Of a stretch of 64,000 bases of DNA, positions 37,301 to 51,000 are shown in pieces. Made by a program: the position numbers and the translations under genes. The first letter of the stretch is position 1, and the number at the start of each line of letters is the position of its first letter. The stretch is from Trogon surrucura (Eukaryota > Chordata > Aves > Trogoniformes > Trogonidae), in contig CM036617.1 in assembly GCA_020746105.1 (NCBI GenBank), positions 36,795,898 through 36,859,897 of the forward strand, read 5' to 3'. The notes under the pieces are model-generated. The model made no database searches and had not been told where the DNA came from. It saw only the letters and a list, made by a program, of their open reading frames with translations.

Positions 37301-40300
37301 TTTCAAGTGAGAACACAACTTGCCCCACGCTGAGAGACTCTGGTTTAAAATTCTGATGAAAAATGTTCAGGTAGTGAAGAACAGTTAATCTCTTGTGTTA
37401 TGATAGTTGCATGCTGGTTTCTTATAAATAAAGATGATGTCAAGCATCGGAAGATTTTTCTTCCTTTTCTCCTGTTTGAGAAACAAATAGTGTGCATGTA
37501 CCTGAAATAATTCGTGTGCTGTTTACGGCAATGATGAAGTTGTGAGGCCAAGATTTACTGGGTGATTTTTTAAACTGGGTACATTTAGTTTAAAATACAT
37601 TCTTTAGAAACTGGGCAAAAGCACCCTTATAGAGCATTGGGTAAGCTAAATATCACCTTAATATGTGATTTATTACACTATCAAAGAACATTTGAAATAA
37701 TAACTTCTGTAAAAGAAGATATATAAATAAAGTGCACTGTAATACTGTTTAAAAATTACTTTCATTATATACTAGAAGAAACAAACCTACCAAAATACAG
37801 AAATTTTAAAACACTGTGTACAGTATCTACAAGCCTATGTCTAAAGAATTGTGTGCTGATGAAATCTTAGTAAACTATCGCAATCCTGAATAAAGCTTAC
37901 TGCTAACTACCAAGCTGTGCAATGAAGGTGGTAAAGGGGCATGACACAATGGCCGAAAGCATGGAGAATGAGGTCTTTAGCAGTGAAGCTTTTGCATCCT
38001 CAGAAACTTGATCATGTTCAAATTTACTGCCCATAAAGAGATTTATTGGAATAGTTCATTCTTTCCACAGTAACCCAAACATGCAGAATCATAAAACGAT
38101 ATGTAAGTTAATGCTGCTTGAAGATGAATGTCGAAACAACTCAAATGTTTCAGTGTGACAGAACAGCCTTTCATATCTGTTAAATAAGTAGGTAGCAGAA
38201 ACAATGCTTGTTGACTGTTTGGAAGGCAGCTGGGGACCACAGGAAAATATGTTAGCACAGGCAAACTGTTAGTAACAAACCTGGGAAGACACTGTACTAT
38301 TTTGGTATCTTTCTCTACATGACAATAATGCCTTGGTACAAAATCCTAAAAAGACTTTTATTATTTTATATTTACTGCCATTTCATCACAAATGTGAAGC
38401 TGTTCTTGAAAAAAAAAATATTGAAAAACCAAAAACATAACAACCCAAAAACAGAGGGAGAGAAAGCAAAAAAGAAAATTTCCAGATGTGTTGAAAATCC
38501 CTCTGTAATTCAGATGTAGGAATACTCTTGATCTTTTCTTTAGGCTCTGAGAATAAACTTCACCAATCATGCTCAGAAAATAACTACTGGGAATACAATT
38601 ATGGTCCCCTGTTGGGACTTGCCTGAAGACGTGAACAGTTGGAAGGGCTCTCTCTAGGAGACATAAACAGTTGGTGTGTGGTTTGTTTAAAATTATCTCC
38701 ATACAGGCGGTGTCGTGAAAGAATTGGTATATTGGCTTGTAAGTGGAAAAATTAAGATAACAATGATAAAATCTCCTATCACTATTAGAAGTCAGTAACT
38801 GTATCTTAATGAAGCAAGCAGGTTGTACAAAAAGACAATACTTTTTGTTAAGCACGCTTTATGACAAATTTAGATAGCGATGAGATCTCAGAGGTGCAGC
38901 ATAGCCTAAAGACAATCAGATTTGTTATTGGTCTTCATCTATGTAATGAAAGCTTATAGTCCTTTAATAGCTGTACAAAAGTAAGTGATTCTTTACATCT
39001 CTTCTTGTATCAGGTCTGTCTAAATGAATTAAGTTGTGACAAGGATTGCTGAAAGCATAAATATCTAATATTTTGTACGACTGTCATTATCAAAGTAGAT
39101 GAACCTTCCACTTTTCTTTAGGGCAGCAGCTGGCTTTATGCTTTCCTTGACTTTCTCTCATGTGAGACAAGCAGGATTTATTCACATCTGTGGAAATCCA
39201 GCATACGAATGAGAGATATTTCTTGCTGATGATTAAATCTGCTGAGGAAAACAGAAAAATCAATGGGAAATGCACATCAGGTTTGCTTAGGGAGGGCTGT
39301 TGTGTTGCACCCATGGCATAGAAAATAAATACCTCTTTAGCCTGGAGATGTTGATCTTGAAATTTTTGAGCAATTTCTCCCTCAGCATGTATTCATTTCT
39401 ATTCCCACTCAAGGGCTGGCACCTGGAGCTGTTGCTAAGTGGTGTATCTGCCACATGGTGGAAACATAATATTGATTTTTAAGAAAATCAATTCCCAGTT
39501 TTACAAGATCAAAACCAGAAGATAGCAAAAGAGAGACTGGACTTTATTTTATAATGATAATCATTATACTATACAGATTCTTGAAAGAGATGCATGGCTA
39601 AGAGACATCATATTGATTTACTAGTAATAAACTCTGCCTGTTATGGTTCTAACTGAGCTGCTTGAATCTCTAGATATAAACACTATTGATCACAAGCAGT
39701 GAGTACCTTCTTATCTGTAAATAAAGAATTCCATTCCACTTTTCAGGCTTTTCAAATTGGTGAAAATGTGGAAAAGCACAAATGGATGGTAATTATCACT
39801 GTAACAGTTTATTTTTAGGAGAAAAATCCCCAAACCTACAAGTTTTCTCAGAATTCAAACCTGGAAAAGGATCCTTTGAGCAACATTATTAAAAAAGCTA
39901 GACTGTCTATATCTGATTAATTCTAGTCTTTAAACAGAAAATATATTATTAATTTATTATCTTTCTTGACTGGTGAATATGGCTCATCTCATTTATTTAA
40001 TAATGACTTAAAGAGTGGGTGAAGTAAGAAAGGCTTTTATGTTGAAAAGAACATACTGTCAGTAAAAGCATCTTAAATGGAAAATAATAACAATGTATAG
40101 GTTGATCCAATATTATTACGTATACTGGAATGCATTTGTGATAATAGTTTTATCAAAGTATTTATTATACCATTGAAAATACTGTTTTCATGTGATTAGT
40201 GCATACAAGAAATGTTACAACCAGAGTAGCAATACAATCTTAAAAACAATTTAGTCAAGCCAGGCAGACACTTTTCTACAAACGCATTTAAATAAGTTTA

Positions 40301-41287
40301 TGTAGTAGTCTATACTTTATTACCATAGTTTAACACAATTTTGTCACTTACAGAAACAAGTCAAACTATTTAGGTAAGCAATAGACTTGCTTATGTACAC
40401 CTATCTAAGTGTATTAAACAAAATTAATGTGTTTTAAAATTGTTTTGACTCTGAAAACAAAAGTTCAGATTTATCTGCTAGGATCCTGAGTCAAATTTCA
40501 CTGAATTATTTGAACTATTCTTATAAACTTTAATAGGTTATCCATCAGTTCCAGATCAGTGAATATTTGTAGTGTATTTTGAACTTCCAGGATGAAAGGA
40601 TCCATCTAATCGCAACCTGTAATTATTTTATTATAAAATTGTTACTGTTTTTTCCCTCCATATTACTGTGAAATTATTATACTGTGCAAAAATATTTTCT
40701 ACCTTTTTTGATGTAGATCAACAAATATAACTAAAAGGGAAAAAGTAATATACAAAGGAATTCACTTTGCCAGCATTTGTGGCTTTAGTAGAATAAGGAG
40801 ATTGACAGCAGCAATATTTTAAAAGTGTTATTTTTGTCTTCTTGACTACTGATAATATGGTATCCAACACTAATTTAGAGGCAGAGAATTCTAAATAGCA
40901 GTTTAGGATATATTGATACTGAGTAAGAATTCATATCTTTACCTAAATACTGGACAGTAAATACTGCCAAGATTACCGGTGTATTTTACTTTTGCTGCTC
41001 AGTTCCAATACATCTATCATCTAGTTGATTTAATTTTCCCTTTGAGGAACTTGCAGCTATTACTGGAATAATGATGATATGGGTCAGAGGATTTTGTATG
41101 TTCTGTGTAATTTTTTGCTGGTCTTATCCATTGTGTATCAGTAAATAACTTCTAAGATTGAATATTCTTATAGTCTATTACTCACAAGTTTGAAAACTGT
41201 TTTGTGAAGACACAGGTAAAATTTACAAAGGCAAATGAGATAACACATTTCAAATTGGTTTACTCGTTTAGTTTATAATAGCTAGGC
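34378..41287. other. Longest repeat-poor stretch (6.9 kb)
   Basis: No CR1, LTR, SINE, RNA gene or supportable coding region is seen across almost 7 kb, only poly-A/T runs (34427-34440, a T17 run at 36274-36290) and scattered AT-rich words. Absence of recognisable insertions can reflect chance, age or selective constraint. Sequence alone does not separate these. Confidence 0.5.
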
Positions 41288-41966
41288 ATCACAGAACCAC
41301 AAAATCATGGAACCATTTAGGTTGGAAAGGACCTTTAAGACCATTGAATCCAACTGTTAGCCTAACACTACCAAGTCCACCATTAAACACTGTCCCTAAG
41401 GACCACAACTACATGTCTTTTAAATGCCTCCAGAGATGGTCAACCACTCAACCACTTCCCTTGTTCCAATGTTTCACAATCCTTTTGGTGAAGAAATCCT
41501 TCCTAATATCTGATATAAACCTCCCCTGACACAACTTGAGATCATTACTTCTCATCCTATTACTTGTTCCATGGGAGAAGAGACTGACCCCTACCTTGCT
41601 ACAGCCTCCTTCCAGGTAGTTACAGAGGATGATAAGGTCCCCTTGAGCTTCCTTTTCTCCAGGGTAAACAACTCCAGTTCCCTCAGCTACTCCTAGTAAT
41701 ACTTGTGCTCAAGTCCCTTTGTAAGTAAAGGGTTTTGTTGCCCTTCTTTCAACATGTTGCAGTACCTCAATATCTTTCTTGAAATGACAGGCGCAAAACT
41801 GGACACAGGATTTGAGGTATGGCCTTATCAGTACCAAATACAGGTGGAACATCACTGCCTCAGTGCTTCTGAACACTCTGTTTCCAGTACAGGCCAGGAT
41901 GCTGTTGGCCTTCCTGGCCACCTGGACACACTCCTGGCTCATGCTCGACCAGCTGTTGACCAGTAA
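41288..41966 (-). mobile_element. CR1 LINE, 3' portion
   Basis: Reversed tail ATCACAGAACCACAAAATCA at the left. Then come the tail class AGGTTGGAAAGGACCTTTAA with TGTTAGCCTAACACTACC, the 3' coding blocks, and the C-terminal RT block near 41710-41960 (minus strand: SWSSMSQECVQVARKANSIL, then YLKSCVQFCACHFKKDIEVL). It stops at about 41966, where CR1 similarity ends. Diverged, with frame breaks and no activity possible. Same tail class as the copies at 335-3106 and 60565. Confidence 0.88.
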
Positions 41967-42060
41967 TGCTGTAAAACCAGGACCTATTTCGCCAGGTGTC
42001 TTTGACTTCCTTGTGAATTCATTTAAGCTGAAGTGCACCCAAGGGCCATCTATATCAGTG

Positions 42061-42380
42061 TGTTGTAGAAGCAAAACTGGGACTCTCACAGGCACTATGA
42101 ACTAAGGTGGTTTTATTAAAGAAATCATGCAGAGGGGAGAGAAACTGCTACATTTTTGAATCTTACCTCTTATGTATGATTTTGGGTAGTCGCTATAGAT
42201 AATGCTCAGTTCAGAAGTCACAGAGCAGTTCTAATTTTCACAGAATAGATATTGCTTCTACAAGAATGTGCCTAAAAAGGCAAGAAGCTTGCAGAAGGAA
42301 ACAGCTTGACACTGAAGGTGAGCTGACAGTAACTACAGTTCATGCTCCATGCAGAGGTACAGGAGTTCAGATGTGTAGCT
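42061..42380 (-). mobile_element. LTR-like fragment (tentative)
   Basis: On the minus strand an AATAAAACCACC signal (about 42105-42118) is followed some 45 bp later by an end reading GCTTCTACAACA at 42061. That is how an LTR's R-U5 and terminal CA look. The matching TG start is not clear, so the far end is approximate. A TCAGTG hexamer occurs at 42055-42060 and 42382-42387, but the sequence next to the second copy lacks a proper LTR terminus. Probably an old, broken LTR; the family is not assignable. Confidence 0.35.
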
Positions 42381-45051
42381 GTCAGTGGGAAACCGCATAA
42401 ATCTTGCTGTGGTGGGTTTCACCTGAAACAGAGAAAAGGAAGTAGATTGCAAAATTCTTCAGTGCTGATTCCTTTTTTTTCACAGTTTTAAACTGCCCTG
42501 CACCTCTGGGACTATGGCATCCACCTGCACTATTAGAATAAGAATCAGATACTACTGTTGTGTAAATGTGTATTTGAAAAAGGTAACAGTCCATGACAAA
42601 CTATTGAGCAACTGCGAAAATATACAAATGCTACAGAAATCTTTCAATATTTTTAATATTCCATGAGGCAGATCTACAGACAAATCATCGTTGCCCTATG
42701 ACATCAGGAGGAATACGATGACTTATTCCCTTTCCATTCATCTCTCGCAGAGAGCAGTTTGACAGGTTTCTTTCCTAACTCTTGTGAAAAGTATTCTTGA
42801 AGTCCTTATTTCCAAGTCACAAAGTTAATCAGCTTTCAGCATCAATCTGATCTTCGCTGTTTAGTTCTACCTGTACAGGAAGAAAAACAAAGCGACAGCA
42901 CAGACTTCGTGTTTAGGGCTCTAAGAGTAAAAAAATTTCTTGTGCATTTACAAGTGCCTCTCTAGAGCACTGTTCCTGGATATAAGCAATTAATAGTTCT
43001 GAGACAAGAAGGGTTTAGCACAGCTCCTGGTGAACCTGAGAGATGCCTTTCTTTGACTCAGAGGACAGAGTTTTTCTTCACAGACTATTAACTAAATCCA
43101 TTCTTGGCATAGGGAGATGCAATTCCATCAAGTGGTACTCAATTTAGCTGGCAGCAAAGGTACTTTTGTACAGGATACCCTATTAAAATTATATCTGCAA
43201 GGTCAGGCCTTTCCTTGGTAAGGCATGTAAATAGCTTATATATTAGGTTATTAATTAAGAATTGTTTGACTGCCTCCAATGAAATGCAGCAGAAGAATAA
43301 GAAATGTCTGGTAATTACAGCAACTTGAGGGCTTGGTCCAAATATAGATGTAAGTACTTAAAGGTAAGGGACTTGAAAGTTGTGGCTCAGGCGCCTAATC
43401 CTTGCAGAGTGCATCTGTTGTGGTGAACTAAACACTGGGAATTTTCCTGAGTGTTGGAAGCTCAGCTTAATGTGGAAGCGAGGCAATTCCCTGTTTGCAG
43501 CACAGCCACTATGATGTGGAGAAAATATGGCTACACACTGTTCCTTGCCAGCTGGCCTCAGGGTCAGAGAGGGTCTCTTAGGCGTGTTTAGTGGTGGCAG
43601 CTGTAGAATGTATGTAGAATGTCTAATGATGTAGCTGTAGAAACCAGACTCCAGAAACCTGTGCATGGTACTGAAGTACTGGGAGACAGTAGGACCCAAA
43701 GCAGCCATGCAGAGCAAGACAAGGTGGAAAGCTGAGAGGGCAGAAGGTTGAAATCCCTCCCCTCCATAGTTCTGATGCTGTATGACTTCTTAAGTGTCAG
43801 TATGTGTTTTGGTACCAGAGTCCAAAAACACTGAGTGAATATCTGAACATAATGTACCAAAATTTACACTTGAACGTTTCCATTTTTTCTTTCAAGGAAG
43901 TGAGAAAGGCGTGCGTTTCTCTTTTAAAACAACCACCATAGGAGAAATAAAGTGAGTATCCTGGAAGGACATCTGTTTCTACATACTCAAAAAACCCCTC
44001 CCCTTCTCCATGCTTCTTTCATCACAGGTGATATGCCGGGTTTTGGGAGAAGGAAGGACTGATGCACAGTGCTGCTGGAGAGATGAGCATGCAACACTCA
44101 ATAAAAAGATTACAGAAGGGTGTGTGGGTTTGTACACTGTCTAGCACAAAGCTATCCTGAAACATAAAATAGGGTTATTAAATGGTGGAGGATGATGATA
44201 ATGCTAATAATAAAAGTATCGTTTGATTAATTATATCATTCTTTATTTGCATGAAACAGGCTTACATTTCCTTCTGCATTTTAATAACACAGTAATGGTT
44301 ATTATAATGAACTCATTAAATCTGAGAGTCAATATTAATGGACTATGTGAAGGATCTTTATGAACTTCATTGGCAGGCTACAAATAGTGGATTAATATAA
44401 ACTACAGAATGAGTCAATTGGTTGCATAGTTATGAGTAATCAATTTATATTACTAAAATTGCCTTAAGTTAGAAGCAAACATTTTAAAATACTGGGTTGG
44501 ATCCTTGTTAGATGTAAATCAATAAAGGGAGGTCAATCTAAACCAGCTGCAGTTTTGGAACAGGATTTTAGCAAAGGAAATGTTGTTTGTATTGATAAAA
44601 ATATTGTCAATACTAAATCATCAGGCATCCCCCAGAACATAATGATGCATTGATATAATGTGATTTTAATGGATATGTGTATATTTTAACTGGTATAACT
44701 GTGTATCTATGTAACAATTTCATGCATTTTTAATTATTCTAGTTTCTGTCTGTGCATCCACATATACTTCTTTTTTTTTTTTTTTTTTTTACATTCAGGT
44801 AACATTTTCAAACTTTTCTCCAGGCTGCAAGTGTTAAGCACTTACTTTATTATTTTAAATTACAATGGAGTTAATTTTGTTGTGCAATTGCTTCTGTTTA
44901 ATAGCTGTTGGAACAAAAGTTATGAGAACTTTAGTAAAGCTGAAAAAACTGACAATGTGGCAGTAATTCAATTATGAAAATCCAACAAAAAAAGAACTGC
45001 TAATGCCCATGAAAATGCTGTCCTTCAAAACAAAAAGTTTACTAAAGAAGT
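42381..45051. other. Unassigned sequence
   Basis: No supported gene. A GC-richer patch (43360-43760) carries overlapping short open frames on the minus strand, but none shows a domain. A T20 run is at 44771-44790. Confidence 0.45.
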
Positions 45052-45160
45052 ATTATAGATTGTGATAAAGTTGTTTCAACCCCTTGTTGTCATGCCCTTA
45101 TCCAGGATGTCCATATATTGCACAGTAAGACTCCCTCTGTAGGAGAGCTGGCCAACAGGG
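45052..45160 (-). mobile_element. Possible rearranged CR1 tail scrap
   Basis: TTATAGATTGTGATAAAG then TTTCAACC resembles the reversed CR1 end at 52158. The next words (TGTTGTCATGCCCTTATCC and AGGATGTCC, to 45112) are almost identical to 52217-52246, inside the CR1 there. TGTAGGAGAGCTGGCCAAC (near 45139) resembles CR1 at 52556-52575. Together these suggest a CR1 fragment with large internal losses. The call is weak. Confidence 0.35.
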
Positions 45161-45434
45161 CACCAATTTTGAACTTTCTTAATGTTGTCAAAGGTTTCTG
45201 CTTCCTTGTTTGTGCCTTCATTATTGCTGAGATTTTTGCAGTATTGCTGAGTCCAGAGACATTGTAAGGCACCCAGGAACCTGGCATGATGACCAGATCC
45301 TAATACATGAGGCAGTGAGCCATATAAGTAAGGGAAATGTTTCTCCTGGGTTTGTTGGCAATTCTAATACATGTTCTTCATTTGAACCTTTGCCAAAAAT
45401 GAGGCCTTATCCCTGACTTTTTCTTATCTGAAGT

Positions 45435-46008
45435 CATAGAATCATAGAATCGTCAAGGTTGGAAGGGACCTTTAAAGATCATCTAGTTCCAACCCCCCCC
45501 ACTGTGGGCAGGGACACCTCCCACTAGATCAGGCTGCTCAGAGCCCCATCCAGCCTGGCCTTAAAAACTTCCGGGGATGAGGCTTCCACCACCTCTCTGG
45601 GCAACCTCTTCCAGTGTCTCACCAGCCTCATGGTGAAGAATTTGTTCCTAACATCCAATCTAAACCGATCCATCTCTAGCTTTAATCCATTCCCCCTGGT
45701 CCTATCACTATCCAACATCCTAAAAAGCCCCTCACCAGCTTCCTTACAGGTCCCCTTGAGATACTGGAAGGCCACAATAAGATCTCCTCAGAGCCTTCTT
45801 TTCTGCAAACTGAACAGCCCCAACTCTCTCAGTCTGTCTTCATAGCAGAGGTGCTCCAGTCCTCTGATGATCCTCGTGGCCCTTCTCTGGACATGTTCCA
45901 GCACGTCCATGTCTTTCTTGTGCTGTGGACTCCAGAACTGGGCCCAGTACTCCAGGTGGGGTCTCACGAGAGTGGAGTAGAGGAGGAGAATCACCCACCT
46001 GCTGGACA
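45435..46008 (-). mobile_element. CR1 LINE, 3' portion
   Basis: Starts with CATAGAATCATAGAATCG, then the tail class GGTTGGAAGGGACCTTTAAA and CCACTAGATCAGGCTGCTC. On the minus strand the coding blocks read [56 protein letters not shown] (45788-46009), then [20 protein letters not shown] (45524-45775). Two open stretches are kept with one frame change between them, so it is moderately young. 5'-truncated near 46008. Confidence 0.93.
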
Positions 46009-47905
46009 CTCACTTCTTGTCTTTCACATCTGATAAGTACTGCACTTATCTCAGGACCCTTGCATTAGATTCCTCTTTCCGACCGCCCATTTTCACATAA
46101 ATTGTAGGAACTTAATAACCACCTCTGGGACTTAAATACCTCTGTTGAATTTGGCTGAATTTTAGCCTATAATATAAAGGTGGAGAGGCAGACACAAACC
46201 TCCATGCAGACATAAGAGAAAATAAATCTTATTTCTTTATTAAGTGAGGAAAAAAGTCAAAAGCAAATAGTTTGTTAAGGAGAGTTCAACCAGCTAATAA
46301 TTTCTCTCTTTTTCATTTTTTATTATTGTGTCCAGTTATGCAATAATTTTTTCTTAAAAATCTCTAAAAAATAGTTCTTTTTTACTTTTCTCATTTCAAT
46401 TTGAATTAGAGTAACTTTCCCACTTCCCCTTGACGTTAAATTCAATAAAGACTTCATCTAAGAATTTCTGATTGTCAGTCTGAGTCAGAGGTTCAAAGTG
46501 TTTAAATACAGACTTTTGATGTGAGAAAGAAAAAACAGCAAACTGAAATGATCTTGAAGTGTGCCATAGTAAATGAATCACCTCGGATTTCATGATTGTC
46601 ACTTTCCATACAATTTCGTGAATCTGATTTAGCAGATTTCATCTTGTTGAACGCATATTTAACAGGCAAGTACTAGTTCAAAATGCACACACACATCGTA
46701 GCAGCCACAACAAGTCCCTGCTTGGAGGCAAGAAATAAACAAGCAAAAAGAGTGTATACCTCAGCCCACTCAAACAGATCTGTCTCTGGAGCATTGCATG
46801 TTTTTCTAATGTAGCTGAAACAGAGAAAGAGAGAAGAAAAGAAAAAAAAATCCAACCCCAACTCAGTATTTTCTGACCTCAGGTGTAGTTTTTTATTTTG
46901 GCAGTGTTATGTCCTTTCACTTTTCTCCTGGACATTTGACCAAATGACCAAGCCTATAAATCTCATTATTATGACCTATTCTTGTCTCATGGGCAGGAGA
47001 AACTTTCTTAGCTGATCTTTCATGTGTTTTTTCACAGTCATTCCAACATCTATAAAACATCTATGAAAAATAAAAGAAGTAACTTATTTTCTTTTCTAAA
47101 GTTTGGGGGTGGTGATTTTGTTTTGTTTTGTTTTGTTTTTTCTTTTTAGTTTGGTTTGGGTGTTTCTTTTAATTTAGTTGTTTTTTCTTTTTTCACTCGT
47201 AAATATTTGACAAGGTATAGAATTTACTGATTTGGAAAGATTTTAAAATATATGAACCTTTACTGTCTACTAGCCACAGTGAAAAACTATGCCGATGTCA
47301 GCTAGTAAGGTTATTTCTGTGTACTGGGAGTAAAGGGGTTTAATCTTCATATATTGGGGTTGCAGGGGGCCAGTAAATTGATAAATTCTCCAAAGATAGA
47401 TGTGCAGCAGGCAAAAGTGGAAGATTCAAGTTAAAGGTGCCACAGTATCTCATGCCAGGAGCCCTCATGATCAAGAATAACTCTTATGAATCCAAAAAAA
47501 TTCTCTGGTTTCTAATTCAACTCAAACTGTGTTAAGCCTGTGAATTTATTTTTTACTAATTATAATACAAAAAATTGTAAGTGAAATGTGTCAGAGGTGG
47601 TCTCTGCAGGACAAACCATGATTAAAGCTCAGAATGGAAGCAATGTCTTCTAGAGTAAGGACGAAACTCTGTGTTGATTTATGTATGTTCTAGCTCCCAG
47701 AGTTTAGGTATTAGGGTGTGCTTTAACATGTCATGTAGGAATATTCACGTTTAGTATGAAACACATTACTGTGAGGGGTTTGGTGCATGTCTGGATCTTA
47801 ACATGACATTCCATTGAAGTTTTTGCTGAATTTCGCACCCAGGCCAGATGGCCATTTTTGATGGACCTATTTTCTATTTTTAATTTCCACTTACAAATAA
47901 ACTTT
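46009..47905. other. Unassigned AT-rich sequence
   Basis: No gene or named repeat is seen. A (TTTTG)n run lies at 47116-47137. A polypurine stretch lies at 46825-46850. Confidence 0.5.
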
Positions 47906-47908
47906 TAT

Positions 47909-48004
47909 GATCTAGTTGAGAGGCGTCCCTGCCCATGACAGGGAGGTTGGATTAAATGATCTTTAAGGTCCCTTCCAGTCTAAACCATTCTACGATTCTA
48001 TGAT
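47909..48004 (+). mobile_element. CR1 LINE tail, extremely short copy
   Basis: Only the last 95 bp or so of a CR1: GTTGAGAGGCGTCCCTGCCC, GGGAGGTTGGATTAAATGAT, AAGGTCCCTTCCAGTC and a final CTACGATTCTATGA. It shares the words GTTGAGAGGC and GGATTAAATGATC with the SINE tail at 57.9 kb, so the two belong to the same tail class. A perfect 10-bp repeat TATGATCTAG brackets it (47906-47915 and 47999-48008). Confidence 0.85.
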
Positions 48005-48008
48005 CTAG

Positions 48009-51000
48009 CACAGCTAAATGTGGTGTCCTGTGGCCATGTAGTAGTTCTGATTGTTCCATATCAGCTTTGTTCCTATTTTTTCTGTCTTCCTTTGGTGTTG
48101 CTTTGCAGACTGGTGTGGAAAGGACACACAAACCCCACAGTACTGACAGCTCTGATTCAGAAACTCTGTGAAAGAACAAATAATTTCCTAAAGAACTGCA
48201 CATCTTTGCCATGGGTGCTCATGAGTACTGCCTTACAGGCATTGTCAAGGCCCAGCGCACATCCGCCCTCCTAGAAGGTTAGTTGGCCGGGTGAAGAAGT
48301 TTAGCTGGTTAAGTCCAAGGTCAGCTTGATCACCGGTAAAAGCTGTGACAAAGAAGCTAAAAGCAAGGCCCTGCACCACCATTCCCACGGGAGCTAATTA
48401 AAACTGTGGTTGTACCACCATCTCCCACCTGGGTTACTTCAAAGCTGTGTTGCAGCTACATCTACACTTGGGCTTGTCTCCTCAATCTGGACCTGGTGTG
48501 AGGTTATCACTAGGCTGTTTCTAACCCTGTCCTCAATCTCTGGCCCTGTTTCTGACTTGAATTTACCACTTCTAATGGCCAGGTCATTGTTTCCTCCTGC
48601 CTTGTTTTCTCCCAGCTCACTTTTTTGAAGGATCAGCTGCTCTTTGGTGGTGCCTGAAACCTACAGTCTGAAGCTGATTGGAGAGAGACCATGCATGTTA
48701 ATTAACTGTACAAGAACTTTGCATTCATCCTGTTCTGCAAAGGTCTGTGGAAGCTTCCAACACCACTGGGCCATGCTCATCTTCAAATAAGTGTTCAGTT
48801 CTCAACAGCCAATGTGACCACTCTGAACAGAACAGAACTATGATTTAAATATTTAATGGACAGCTTTTATCTAGCTATCCAACCTTCATCAAGTTGGATA
48901 CTTCACTGTACGATGTGTTTTCCTTTTATACACATAAAATGCCAACTGTTTTAATATTATATTCCTCTGTTATTCTCTAACAGTGTGGGGCTACATTATT
49001 CCCTGCTATAGAAAAAGCTATTAAAAGTCAAGAAACAACATGAATTTGTCTTACCCTAGGTTTCTGGCCTTTTCCCCAAACAAACCTTCCTTTTCTGAAT
49101 TTGTTTTTCTTTTTATTCTATCTTTTAAGCTATCTTGATATGAAAGCTAATCCTTCATTCATATTTACAATTCCTCTTCTCAGTGGATATGGGACAGCAG
49201 ACAATGGAGTCTTCCTATCTTAAATGAGCTGAAGAGCTAGTCTCAGTTGTTGTTACTGCGTTTTGCCTTCAGAATTTCTTTTCTCATCCTGGTCCTCAGA
49301 ACATATGTACACGTATACGAAAGGACATTACTGTATTTTGATGAAAAATTATCAAACCTTTTCAGAAATAATGAGATAGTTACATGACATAACCTTTTTC
49401 AGCATGTTTTAGTAAGTTCCTAAAAAAGGAAACTGATATACAACAACTAAAGAAATTAAACAATCTTTCCTTACCTTCACAATTCTCTCATTGTCTATTA
49501 TCTTCATGTTTCTGTTGTTTTGCTGTTTATCTTCCCAGAGCTCTGATGATGAATGTTAATGATGAAACATTTGGTTCTACTCTATCCAATCATTCTCAGA
49601 AAATCAAGCCTCACGTAGTGTATACTTTAAGCATGATGATATATTCCTATAAATGAGTAATAATGATGTACAAAGGAGCTCAAATTCTGATTAGTGAACA
49701 TTTCACCAACTGATCAAAAAAAAAAAAAGAATAGCAATTAATAATAAAAGACTTGTGGAAAGAATAATGGAGTTTTGTTCTGTCTTTTTTTTTTTTTTTG
49801 ATATGAAAAAAGTTTAAAATATCTTAGCAGGAATTATGCCAGAAAAAAATAAATTAACACCTGCACAACTCTTCCATTTTAAAATTATGTTTTTCTAAGC
49901 AGTTCAGCATGAAAAAAGTGATGGTAGATGATATTCCTGTTTAGTCAGAAGTGACAGAGCCCTTTGATTTCATGAGCAGTTAACAGGACATACAATCTCA
50001 GTAAAAACAGCAACCAACTAGCAGATTCAGCAATAAAACTAGATTAACATAATAGGGAACGAATGCTGGAACAAGGATTTTGACTCCATTTACTCAGTTG
50101 TATATCAAGGAGTCAGCTGACATAAGTAAAAACCACACATTCTTTGATGCTGTTTGAGCGTATGAGATGATAATTCGGGGTCAAAGTTTTAATTACTGTG
50201 GTCAAAAAAGTAGAGATGATTTAGAGGTTATGTCTCAGTTTACAATGATAACAGCATATTTTCCTACCTATAATTTTACAATTCTGTTCTCATAAAGACA
50301 CTGTGTTTCTTTCCGCAGTGATAAATCAAGACCTTTTGCCTTACTGAGTGTTTTTATTTTTTATGCTGTTGCTTAATTATACTTTACATGTAAATTTTAG
50401 AAATTATTTGCTGTCCCAGACAGGCCAGATGTACCACCAGCTCTTATAGTGTTGTTGTTACCAGACTATATTTTACTAGTCCCTCTAGGATCAGAGACTG
50501 CTCATGTCCACTGTTAACATAGCTACCCAGGGGCCACAAATATAATGCAGTGTATTAAGTATATGACATTACTCAGAGATGTAAACAGCAAAGAAAAAAA
50601 TTATTTCTAAACTTCTCTCTGTCACCTGAGTCAGAAGAGAGGACCATCAGGGCCTATATTTTACATTATTAAGTCAACCTAAAATTCAGGGTACATATAA
50701 TTTTGGAAATTCTGTCTGTCTTCCATATTTCCACTCTGAGTCAGGCATATTGACACTGAAGGACAGAAGTAGTATAGCAAACTGCAGAAGTAAGACAAGA
50801 AAAGGGTGGGACAGATGGAGCAAGATGACTTTGTGGTCCATAATAAAGTTGTCACAAGTATTTAAAACGAGAGCAGAATCTAATTCTATTTTTTTTCAAT
50901 AGGTAATATAATTTTTTTTCCAATAGGTAATATAAGAGCTGGAACAGTAACAGAGGGCTGCTTTTTAACCTCCTCTTCCAGAATTTATCTGTTATTCTTG

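Noticed and set aside
42055-42387. TCAGTG direct repeats as a target-site duplication for the LTR-like block
   Set aside because: The sequence next to the right-hand copy is GTAGCTG, which is not a valid LTR terminus, so the hexamer match may be chance.
43358-43860. Overlapping minus-strand open frames in a GC-richer patch as a gene
   Set aside because: Two frames overlap extensively, neither shows a domain, and no convincing exon borders are visible.
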